Of a stretch of 13,089 nt of DNA, positions 1 through 5,883 are shown piece after piece (position 1 is the first letter of the stretch; the number at the start of each line of letters is the position of its first letter). The stretch covers positions 1 through 13,089 of the forward strand of contig JAUMVL010000032.1 in assembly GCA_030530185.1 (NCBI GenBank), given 5' to 3'. This DNA is from Clostridia bacterium. GTDB taxonomy: Bacteria; Bacillota; Clostridia; Christensenellales; CAG-138. The notes under the pieces are model-generated. The model did no database searches and was not told the origin of the DNA. It saw only the letters and a program-made list of their open reading frames with translations. Made by a program: the position numbers and the translations under genes.

Positions 1-349
1 TATCGGTCTCATGTTCTTTCGTCGCGAACAGCAGCAAAAATTCTCCCGGTGCAAGTGTAATGTCCGGAAGAATAAAGGCTTTATCCGCCTTTTGGATGTT
101 GTCAGTGATGCGATAGCCCAACAGGGAAACCGGGTTGCTGCCAACGTTTTTCAGCTCGATCCAGTCCGGAGAGCCGTATACTTCATCCTCCAAGCTGTCT
201 CCGTTGCTGGTTACGACCTCGTTGATGACAATGCTTGGTCCAATCGCTTGATTTGTTAGCTGAACAAAATCACACGCCAATGGCATCGCTGCCATCAGCA
301 GCGCCATCGCGATGTAGGAGATTGATTTCAAAAGCTGTTTCAATTGCAT
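1..349 (-). CDS. Exported lamin-tail-domain (LTD) protein, N-terminal part, cut by window start
   Basis: An open minus-strand frame runs from ATG at 349 to the window edge without a stop, giving 116 residues. Residues 1-26 have two Lys and then a hydrophobic run ending in MPLAC, which looks like a secretion signal; the Cys26 context (PLAC) is a poor lipobox, so lipidation is uncertain. From about residue 39 the sequence follows a lamin-tail domain: an IVINEV strand, then PDWIELKN, the GYRITDN turn, and LAPGEFLLLF. In Bacillota such domains occur in secreted surface proteins, often with a CotH-kinase or other repeats further on; that part lies outside the window, so the full function is unknown. 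The gene has no convincing Shine-Dalgarno site, and an extended -10 lies 32 bases upstream of the start. It follows the rplA terminator in the same direction, so it is probably a separate transcript. Confidence 0.8.
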   Translation of the reverse strand, partial: MQLKQLLKSISYIAMALLMAAMPLACDFVQLTNQAIGPSIVINEVVTSNGDSLEDEVYGSPDWIELKNVGSNPVSLLGYRITDNIQKADKAFILPDITLAPGEFLLLFATKEHETD

Positions 350-380
350 AAATCCATATTCATTCAATGATTGTATCTGT

Positions 381-390
381 ATTGTACCAC
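381..390 (-). promoter_or_regulatory. Candidate extended -10 promoter for the LTD gene
   Basis: On the minus strand GTGG is followed directly by TACAAT (-10 at 381-386), giving a TGn extended -10. No good -35 is seen 17 bases upstream; a T-rich stretch sits there. The start point would be near 374, leaving a leader of about 25 bases. Confidence 0.45.
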
Positions 391-483
391 GATTCGACAG
401 AAAAGAAAAGCACGGCATGCGACATTTCTGCAAATTCTTTATGAATTCGGAAACTCCTTCCAGATTTGGTTGTTTTTTCACGC

Positions 484-512
484 AAAAAGAGACCGGAAAA
501 CCGGTCTCTTTT
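484..512 (-). terminator. Intrinsic terminator after rplA
   Basis: Perfect 12-bp stem, AAAAGAGACCGG (485-496) with its complement (501-512) around an AAAA loop. On the minus strand it ends in a run of five T. It lies 18 bases past the rplA stop and closes the rpmG-rplA operon. Confidence 0.93.
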
Positions 513-530
513 GGGCAATTTGTATGTGAC

Positions 531-1220
531 TCAGAACTTGAGCGAGTTGAACTTGACACCCGGGCCCATCGTGGAGGACACAACCATGCTCTTGATGTAG
601 GTGCCCTTCGCTGCTGCCGGCTTCGCCTTGACGATCGCTTCCATCAGGGTGGTCAGGTTCTCTTCGAGCTTATCAACGCCGAAGCTCTTCTTGCCGATCG
701 GGCAATGGACGATGTTCGTCTTGTCCACGCGGTACTCGACTTTACCGGCTTTGATGTCCGTAATCGCCTTCGCGACGTCCATCGTGACCGTGCCGCTCTT
801 CGGGTTCGGCATGAGGCCCTTCGGGCCGAGGATACGACCGATACGGCCAACGAGGCCCATCATATCCGGGGTCGCAACGCACACATCGAATCCGAACCAG
901 TTTTCCTGCTGGATCTTCTTGATGGTGTCTTCATCACCGATGAAATCCGCGCCGGCTTCCTGCGCTTCACGAGCCTTATCGGCCTTTGCAAAAACGAGGA
1001 CGCGAACCGTCTTGCCCGTTCCGTGCGGCAGAACAACCGCACCGCGGACCTGCTGGTCTGCGTGACGGGAGTCAACGCCCAAACGGATGGAGACTTCGAT
1101 CGTTTCATCGAACTTGCACTTTGCGGTGCTCAGAACCGTCTCGAGACCCTCGCGGACATCGTACAGCTTGCTGCGGTCGATCAGTTCTTTGCTTGCGTTA
1201 TAATTCTTACCGTGCTTCAT
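531..1220 (-). CDS. rplA: 50S ribosomal protein L1
   Basis: 229 residues, the usual length for bacterial L1. L1 binds 23S rRNA at the L1 stalk, helps E-site tRNA release, and in many bacteria represses its own mRNA. The family signature GRILGPKGLMPNPK with the following SGTVT is present at about residues 127-145, and the C-terminus carries the typical SSTMGPG segment. The frame is open further upstream to 1250, but the start at 1220 is chosen because MKHGKNY matches L1 N-termini and GAGGAGGG lies 7 bases before it. That site overlaps the rplK stop, leaving only 13 bases between the genes, so the two are probably translationally coupled. It is the last gene of the operon here; rplJ and rplL do not follow. 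Confidence 0.98.
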   Translation of the reverse strand: MKHGKNYNASKELIDRSKLYDVREGLETVLSTAKCKFDETIEVSIRLGVDSRHADQQVRGAVVLPHGTGKTVRVLVFAKADKAREAQEAGADFIGDEDTIKKIQQENWFGFDVCVATPDMMGLVGRIGRILGPKGLMPNPKSGTVTMDVAKAITDIKAGKVEYRVDKTNIVHCPIGKKSFGVDKLEENLTTLMEAIVKAKPAAAKGTYIKSMVVSSTMGPGVKFNSLKF

Positions 1221-1233
1221 ATCCGTTCCCTCC

Positions 1234-1659
1234 TCAGTCGCCGACAACAACGCCCATGCTGCGCGCGGTGCCTGCCACCATGCTCATAGCAGCCTCAACG
1301 CTTGCTGCGTTCAGGTCGGGCATTTTCAGTTCCGCGATCTCGCGAACCTGTGCCTTGGTGATCGTGGCAACCTTCGTCTTGTTCGGGGTGCCGGATGCGC
1401 TCTCGATACCGCATGCCTTCTTGATGAGGACAGCCGCCGGAGGCGTCTTGGTAATGAACGTAAAGCTGCGATCCTGATACACGGTGATAACAACCGGGAT
1501 GATCAGGCCTGCCTGCTTGTTGGTACGCTCGTTGAACTCTTTGCAGAAGCCCATGATGTTCACGCCGTGCTGACCGAGTGCGGGGCCGACAGGCGGTGCC
1601 GGAGTTGCTTTGCCGGCAGGAATCTGCAATTTCACATAACCAGTGATTTTCTTTGCCAT
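1234..1659 (-). CDS. rplK: 50S ribosomal protein L11
   Basis: 141 residues, the standard L11 length. L11 binds the GTPase-associated region of 23S rRNA, with L10 and L7/L12, and is needed for the stringent response. The N-terminal domain begins MAKKITGYVKLQIPAG and has APPVGPALGQHGVNIMGFCK; the C-terminal rRNA-binding domain has KTPPAAVLIKKA and the near-terminal GTARSMGVVV. AAGGAG lies 8 bases before the ATG. It is separated from nusG by 83 bases that hold an L1-binding hairpin, so L1 probably controls rplK and rplA together. Confidence 0.98.
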   Translation of the reverse strand: MAKKITGYVKLQIPAGKATPAPPVGPALGQHGVNIMGFCKEFNERTNKQAGLIIPVVITVYQDRSFTFITKTPPAAVLIKKACGIESASGTPNKTKVATITKAQVREIAELKMPDLNAASVEAAMSMVAGTARSMGVVVGD

Positions 1660-1687
1660 TGCTGTTTCTCCTTTTTGAATTTAGGTC

Positions 1688-1714
1688 GTGGTACGGGGTG
1701 CCTCCCCTGCCACA
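1688..1714 (-). promoter_or_regulatory. Ribosomal protein L1 autoregulatory mRNA site in the rplK leader
   Basis: The minus-strand RNA reads TGTGGCAGGGGAGGC then ACCCCGTACCAC. It folds as an outer GTGG/CCAC stem and an inner GGGG/CCCC stem separated by an asymmetric internal loop, with GGGGAGG in the middle. This is the shape of the L1 operator that mimics the L1 site on 23S rRNA in other bacteria (established knowledge). It lies just upstream of the rplK ribosome binding site, where such operators occur. That it acts here is inference. Confidence 0.8.
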
Positions 1715-1742
1715 ATGTCAAATCGCCATTAGGCGAGATGCA

Positions 1743-2327
1743 TCAAAGTTTCTGGACTTGTACAAAGTCCAGCTCGACGGGCGTTTCTCTGCCAAACATC
1801 GAAACCGACAGCTTGACCTTCTGCCGCTCCACGTCGATCTTTTCGACTTTGCCGATGAAGTTTTCGAGCGGTCCGCTGACCACGCGCACGTTCTCGCCCT
1901 CTTCGATGTCGAGGACGATCGGGATGCGCTCAACGCCCATCGCTACGACTTCTTCATCCTTCAGCGGGATCGGCTTGCTGCCCGGTCCGACAAAGCCCGT
2001 GACGCCGCGTGTATTGCGGATCACATACCATGCGCGCGGATTCATGACAAGATCATACGTGATTCCGCCGCCACGCTCCTCGGGACGCTCCTTTTCGACG
2101 ACGTCGACGAGCATCTTCACCATCACATAGCCAGGATAGACCTTGCGAGTGACCGATTTGCGTTTTCCATTCGGCAGGATCTCAATGGTTTCTTCGGTCG
2201 GATACATGACCTCCAGAATAATATCCTGCAAGCCTGCGTTTTCGACGGCTTTGATGAGATCCTCCTTGACCTTGTTTTCATACCCGGAATAGGTATGAAC
2301 CACATACCATTTTGCTTCCTGACTCAT
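1743..2327 (-). CDS. nusG: Transcription termination/antitermination protein NusG
   Basis: 194 residues. NusG binds RNA polymerase and modulates pausing, and in some bacteria couples it to Rho or to the ribosome. The NGN domain is clear: WYVVHTYSGYENKVKEDL at residues 7-24, the RKVYPGYVMVKM strand at 61-72, and RNTRGVTGFVGPG at 104-116. The KOW domain spans about 143-192, with GENVRVVSGPLENFIGKV. The chosen ATG gives the normal MSQEAKWYVV N-terminus; the longer open frame upstream only reads across secE. It starts 5 bases after the secE stop with no strong Shine-Dalgarno, so coupling to secE is likely. It is longer than typical NusG (about 175-180) because of extra residues at about 75-98 in the NGN domain. 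Confidence 0.97.
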   Translation of the reverse strand: MSQEAKWYVVHTYSGYENKVKEDLIKAVENAGLQDIILEVMYPTEETIEILPNGKRKSVTRKVYPGYVMVKMLVDVVEKERPEERGGGITYDLVMNPRAWYVIRNTRGVTGFVGPGSKPIPLKDEEVVAMGVERIPIVLDIEEGENVRVVSGPLENFIGKVEKIDVERQKVKLSVSMFGRETPVELDFVQVQKL

Positions 2328-2332
2328 GAGAC

Positions 2333-2626
2333 TTAACCGTTGATCGTATCTGTATCGATGACCTGCTCCTGAGCTGCAGGCGCTGCATCCAACAGCAGCT
2401 GAATCGGTTTGCCGAACGCAAAATCGAGGATGTAGATCAAAAGCGTAACCGCCAAAACAACGACAATCACAACGCCGGTGTTCTTTGCGAGCTCTTTGGG
2501 CGTAAGCCAGGTAAGCTTTTTCACCTCGCCCCACATCTCTTTGAGATATGCGCCGAGCTTAAACTTGCTTTCCTTTTTCTTTTCGGGCTTCTTGGATTCA
2601 GCCTTCTTTTCGACTTCCTTAGCCAT
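2333..2626 (-). CDS. secE: Preprotein translocase subunit SecE
   Basis: 97 residues in the short single-span form usual in Gram-positive bacteria. SecE clamps SecY in the SecYEG channel. The first 25 residues are Lys/Glu-rich, followed by the conserved amphipathic segment LKEMWGEVKKLTWLTPKEL (28-46) and one membrane helix at about 50-70. The tail after it (about 25 residues, Ala- and acid-rich) is longer than in many homologues. The start at 2626 is preferred over the in-frame GTG at 2635 because GGAG lies 8 bases before 2626 but overlaps the GTG. It lies between rpmG and nusG as in most Bacillota. Confidence 0.95.
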   Translation of the reverse strand: MAKEVEKKAESKKPEKKKESKFKLGAYLKEMWGEVKKLTWLTPKELAKNTGVVIVVVLAVTLLIYILDFAFGKPIQLLLDAAPAAQEQVIDTDTING

Positions 2627-2640
2627 TTGATCCACTCCGA

Positions 2641-2790
2641 TTACTTGGACTCTCTGTGCAGGGTGTGCTTACGGCAGAAACGACAATACTTGTTGAACTC
2701 CAAACGATCGGGATCGTTCTTCTTGTTCTTGAACGTGTTGTAGTTTCTCTGCTTGCACTCGGTGCAAGCCAACGTGATCTTAACGCGCAT
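2641..2790 (-). CDS. rpmG: 50S ribosomal protein L33, zinc-binding form
   Basis: 49 residues beginning MRVKITLACTECKQRNY and ending with HRESK. Two CxxC pairs (Cys9/Cys12 and Cys36/Cys39) make this the zinc-ribbon (C+) type of L33, a 50S subunit protein near the E site. The gene was read directly from the minus strand. GGAGGAGG lies 8 bases before the ATG. It is the first gene of the operon, with secE starting 14 bases after its stop; rpmG-secE-nusG is a standard Bacillota order. Organisms with both zinc and non-zinc L33 often control the latter by zinc, but nothing of that kind is visible here. Confidence 0.97.
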   Translation of the reverse strand: MRVKITLACTECKQRNYNTFKNKKNDPDRLEFNKYCRFCRKHTLHRESK

Positions 2791-2819
2791 GGATGAAACC
2801 TCCTCCGGATTTTTACATC

Positions 2820-2842
2820 AAAAACGAGCCCCCTACGGGAGC
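2820..2842 (-). promoter_or_regulatory. Hairpin at the 5' end of the rpmG operon mRNA
   Basis: On the minus strand GCTCCC-GTA-GGGGGC forms a 6-bp stem with one G-T pair, followed by TCGTTTTT. Given the promoter at 2852-2880, transcription would start near 2845, so this hairpin sits at the extreme 5' end of the mRNA. It may stabilise the transcript; a terminator role is less likely so close to the start. Confidence 0.4.
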
Positions 2843-2851
2843 ACCTGTAAT

Positions 2852-2880
2852 AAGTTACCACACCGAAGCCGATTTGTCAA
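2852..2880 (-). promoter_or_regulatory. Strong sigma-A type promoter of the rpmG-secE-nusG-rplKA operon
   Basis: A perfect -35 TTGACA (2875-2880), a 17-base spacer, and -10 TAACTT (2852-2857) preceded by TGTGG, which gives an extended -10. Predicted start is near 2845, about 55 bases before the rpmG ATG. A/T tracts directly upstream (2881-2920) could act as an UP element. Confidence 0.85.
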
Positions 2881-2923
2881 CGAAAAGTTTTGATTTTTCG
2901 GAATTTTTTCGGTTTTTCCCATC

Positions 2924-4296
2924 TCAGAAATGGCGATTGCACAATTGGAAAAACGAACCGTCGAATGCATGCAGCTCACCGATGATCATATAAATGTCCG
3001 TGACCAAATACTGCTCGATCAGATTCGCAACGGAGCCCATTTGATTCTTATTATAGTATCGTGGATCGTATAGCAGTACACGGTCATAGACCTCAGCAAA
3101 AAAAGGCGCAGTACATAATCCGTATGAATCAGTAATGATCAGACACGTTTTCGGTTTTTCGCTTTCAGCATCTGTTCTTTCAATCATCGTTAAGTTTCCG
3201 CCGGGGCCACCGAGGTATACCGTATATCGATCTCGCGGATTGGCGTCGTTCTGAATAAACGAAATTTCTTCAACGGTATTTGGATCTGTATATCGACGTA
3301 CTTGAACCGAACGTGTCGGCATCAAAATATCCAGCGTGTCCGGATTTTCCTCCATCTGTTTGCTCTGTGTATCACGATACAACGTGCCCAAAAAAGGATA
3401 TTCCTGTATGCAAGGGAAATCCTCGTATGGCGGCAAGCTTTCTCCCGCCTCTTCCAGCATCTGCCGAACTACAAGTGAAGCGCCATACGGTGTCCAATGC
3501 ATGTCCGTGCGAAAAAATACGTATTCTCCATCAAGCAATGGTTTAGACAGAAGATCCGCTGTTGAATAAGCTGCCACGTTGTTTGCGGTCACCGCATGGA
3601 TGAAAGGCTCGATCTCAGACGTCATACCGGTTGGATTCTGATAAGTCAAAAGTCTTGAAGCGCGGAGACTGTTCGGTACAATCGTCATCACGAATACACC
3701 ATCTTCCGGCAAAAGCGATGCGTAAGCGTCAAACAGGCTGCACTGCTGAAATACCATATTGCGCGAATGAATGAATGCACTCGATTTCTGTTCTCCATCC
3801 ATCAGATATAGATGCAGTTCACGAGGAAAAGCTGAAACATCTACAGGTTCTTTTGTCGGACGAGGTGAGGGTGTCGGCGCAGACGTTTCGGTTGGCATTG
3901 CGAGTTTCTCTTCCTCAACAGATTCCGACGTCTCCTGTTCGGGTGTTGTTGTCGGAGTCGGTGACGGCGTACGCGTCGGACGCGGCGTTACAATCGCTTC
4001 CTCTTCCGAAAATAGTCGTCCCACGACGCAAAACTGCCGACTTGGCGAACAGACTGACTGATTCGGATTACCTTCGCTCGCATGGGAAATCGATCGGATA
4101 GATATGTTTCGATCTCCTCAGCAAACGTGCCGTCCAAAAAGGATGATAAAGTCAGTATAGGACGCTCTTTAAGAATACGGTTTTCCGATTCTGCAAACGT
4201 CGGATCAGGCGGCAAAAATGCAAGTTCATAGATGCCGATTCCAAGCAAAAACAAGAGAAGCGTCAACGCGGTAACGGATAGGAAATTTTTTCTCAT
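2924..4296 (-). pseudogene. DHHW/AlgX-like surface O-acyltransferase partner, frameshifted
   Basis: Two overlapping frames together make one protein of about 457 residues. The first part (4296 to stop at 3988) has a membrane anchor at about 8-27 and the family-type ENR...P....DGTFAEEIETYLSDRF..R segment at 38-73. The second part is in the -1 frame and carries a Pro/Thr/Ser-rich linker (about 104-151), the DMHWTPYGA motif (Asp265, His267) and ITDSYG with Ser391, matching the Asp-x-His-Trp and Asp-Ser blocks of SGNH/AlgX-like O-acyltransferase partners. The frames join naturally at the T4 run at 4009-4012: one more T restores DDYF-SEEEA. The rest is undamaged, so this is a recent mutation, a sequencing error or a frameshifting site. 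It starts 18 bases after the MBOAT stop with GAGGGG upstream. It probably acts outside the membrane on a polysaccharide acylated by the MBOAT protein. Confidence 0.8.
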
Positions 4297-4314
4297 ACGA
4301 ACCCCTCATTTCCC

Positions 4315-5730
4315 TCAGAACCGAAAATACAAAAACGGATTAAAACTCTGTCCTACAAGGAACAGCAGCGAGATCGCAAGGATTGCGCTTGCTATCACTG
4401 CCTTCCCATAAGGCCGTAATAAGCTGTGTTTCCCAGCCTGCCTACGCTTCCGATACCATAAAGCGATCGATTTGCGAAGTGGAAGACAGCAAGCCAATGT
4501 CGTTGCAAGCAATACAGGATTGCTTTTTATCGCATAGACCGCATATGGATCGGATAATGGAACCTCCCACAGTGCAAACATCGCATGTAATTGCGCATGC
4601 AGATCTATAAAAGATTCATTGCGGAACAATACAAACCCAACTAAAACAATCACTAGAACTCCGACATGTTTCAACAGGCGCGGCATTCTTTGCAACGGTT
4701 TTTGCAACAATGTCCGTTCAAGAACGATCCACAGTCCAAAGTACAATCCCCACAACAGATAATTCCAGTCCGCGCCATGCCAAATGCCAGTCAAGCCCCA
4801 TACAATTGCCATGTTCACAATCCAGCGTCCTCTCGTTACGCGATTCCCTCCGAGAGGTATATAGACGTATTCTCGGAAAAAGGTTCCAAGTGAAATGTGC
4901 CAGCGGCGCCAAAATTCTGAAATGCTTTGGGAGACAAACGGGGCATCGAAGTTCTCCAAAAAACGAAATCCAAGCATTCTGCCAAGCCCGATAGCCATAT
5001 CAGAATACCCGGCAAAATCAAAGTAAAGTTGCAAAGCAAACAGCAATGCTGCGAGCCACGCTGAAGCAAGCGACAGCTCACTCGCCGCAGGCAAGCTTTC
5101 CAGGACCTCGCCGCACAAGTTGGCAAGCAGAACTTTTTTCCCCAGCCCAAGCGAGAATCGAAAGAACCCTTCCCCTATCCCTGTTGAATTAACCGTGCGG
5201 TTCTCAATCATATCAGCAACGTCGCCGTATTTGACGATTGGGCATGCAATCAACTGGGGGAACAACGATACATACAGCAACAACCAAAATGGGTTCGTTT
5301 GCAGCGGCACTTTTTTCCGATACACATCAACGGTATAAGTGATAATCTGAAACGTATAAAACGAAATACCGATCGGCAGCGTTGGAGAATTCATGTGATA
5401 ATCCAGACCGATTAAAGTGCAAGCAGAATTGACCAAAAATGCGGCATACTTAAAATAGAAGAGTGCCGAAAGACTTACGACAACTCCCACAGCAAGCGCT
5501 GCCTTGCGTTTCACCGGATGATCCAATCGGTCAATCAATAATGCGCAGACGTAATTAACCCCTGTCGCAAACAGCATTGCCGCAATCCAGATCGGTTCAC
5601 CCCATGCATAAAACAGCAGGGATGCAAGCAGCAATATGCTGTTCTGGACAGTACGATTCGGAATGATCGTATGCAAAAGCAGTACGATCGGCAAAAAAAT
5701 GCATAAGAATGTTAGGGATGAAAACACCAT
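4315..5730 (-). CDS. MBOAT family O-acyltransferase (AlgI/DltB/PatA-like)
   Basis: 471 residues and strongly hydrophobic, with about ten or more membrane segments. Family landmarks are FYAWGEP at 40-46, LPIGISFYTFQ at 118-128, LQLYFDFAGYSDMAIGLG at 233-250, FWRRWHISLGTFFREYVYIPLGG at 273-295, and IWHGADW with the presumed catalytic His318. Such proteins move an acyl group, usually acetyl, across the membrane to a surface polymer, with an SGNH-type partner outside. The next gene encodes such a partner, so O-acylation of a wall or exported polysaccharide is the best reading; the polymer is unknown. DltB is less likely because no dltA, dltC or dltD is present. The start at 5730 gives the typical MVFSSLTFLCIF N-terminus; the longer frame upstream crosses the promoter. 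AGAGAGGA precedes it at a longer than usual distance. Confidence 0.93.
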   Translation of the reverse strand: MVFSSLTFLCIFLPIVLLLHTIIPNRTVQNSILLLASLLFYAWGEPIWIAAMLFATGVNYVCALLIDRLDHPVKRKAALAVGVVVSLSALFYFKYAAFLVNSACTLIGLDYHMNSPTLPIGISFYTFQIITYTVDVYRKKVPLQTNPFWLLLYVSLFPQLIACPIVKYGDVADMIENRTVNSTGIGEGFFRFSLGLGKKVLLANLCGEVLESLPAASELSLASAWLAALLFALQLYFDFAGYSDMAIGLGRMLGFRFLENFDAPFVSQSISEFWRRWHISLGTFFREYVYIPLGGNRVTRGRWIVNMAIVWGLTGIWHGADWNYLLWGLYFGLWIVLERTLLQKPLQRMPRLLKHVGVLVIVLVGFVLFRNESFIDLHAQLHAMFALWEVPLSDPYAVYAIKSNPVLLATTLACCLPLRKSIALWYRKRRQAGKHSLLRPYGKAVIASAILAISLLFLVGQSFNPFLYFRF

Positions 5731-5732
5731 GT

Positions 5733-5756
5733 TTCGACGAAATCCTCTCTGTCGAA
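5733..5756 (-). promoter_or_regulatory. Hairpin presenting the MBOAT ribosome binding site
   Basis: On the minus strand TTCGAC (5751-5756) pairs with GTCGAA (5733-5738) around a 12-base loop that contains AGAGAGG. The 3' arm ends two bases before the ATG, so the fold would bring the distant Shine-Dalgarno close to the start or limit access to it. Confidence 0.4.
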
Positions 5757-5764
5757 TCCTTTGT

Positions 5765-5793
5765 ACCGTACCACAAACAGGTTTGTTTGTCAA
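5765..5793 (-). promoter_or_regulatory. Promoter of the MBOAT-DHHW operon with palindrome in the spacer
   Basis: Perfect -35 TTGACA (5788-5793), 17-base spacer, -10 TACGGT (5765-5770) preceded by TGTGG. The spacer holds the perfect palindrome ACAAAC-CT-GTTTGT (5773-5786), well placed as a repressor operator. Confidence 0.7.
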
Positions 5794-5830
5794 CGACCCA
5801 AACCGGAATAAAGCTTTATTTGAATCATAC

Positions 5831-5866
5831 AAAAAGGCGCTCCGCCCTGTTGCTGGGCAGAGCGCC
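5831..5866 (-). terminator. Intrinsic terminator of the tldD-pmbA operon
   Basis: Stem GGCGCTC (5836-5842) with GAGCGCC (5860-5866), continued by GCCC/GGGC past one mismatch, with a 7-base loop. On the minus strand the stem is followed by TTTTT. It lies 17 bases past the pmbA stop. Confidence 0.92.
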
Positions 5867-5883
5867 GAATAGGATGGGCACTC

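Noticed and set aside
417..1289. Plus-strand frame of 290 codons opposite rplA
   Set aside because: It lies across the rplA gene and the rplK end with no ribosome binding site and no family-like protein; it is a by-product of rplA codon use.
2633..2635. GTG at 2635 as the secE start
   Set aside because: The GGAG site overlaps this codon, while it is ideally placed for the ATG at 2626.
2820..2842. Hairpin plus T run as an attenuator of the rpmG operon
   Set aside because: The hairpin begins within a few bases of the predicted transcription start, too early for normal attenuation; kept only as a 5'-end structure.
4315..5730. DltB of a D-alanylation operon
   Set aside because: No dltA, dltC or dltD is adjacent, and the partner gene has the DxHW/DSY pattern of O-acyltransferase partners.
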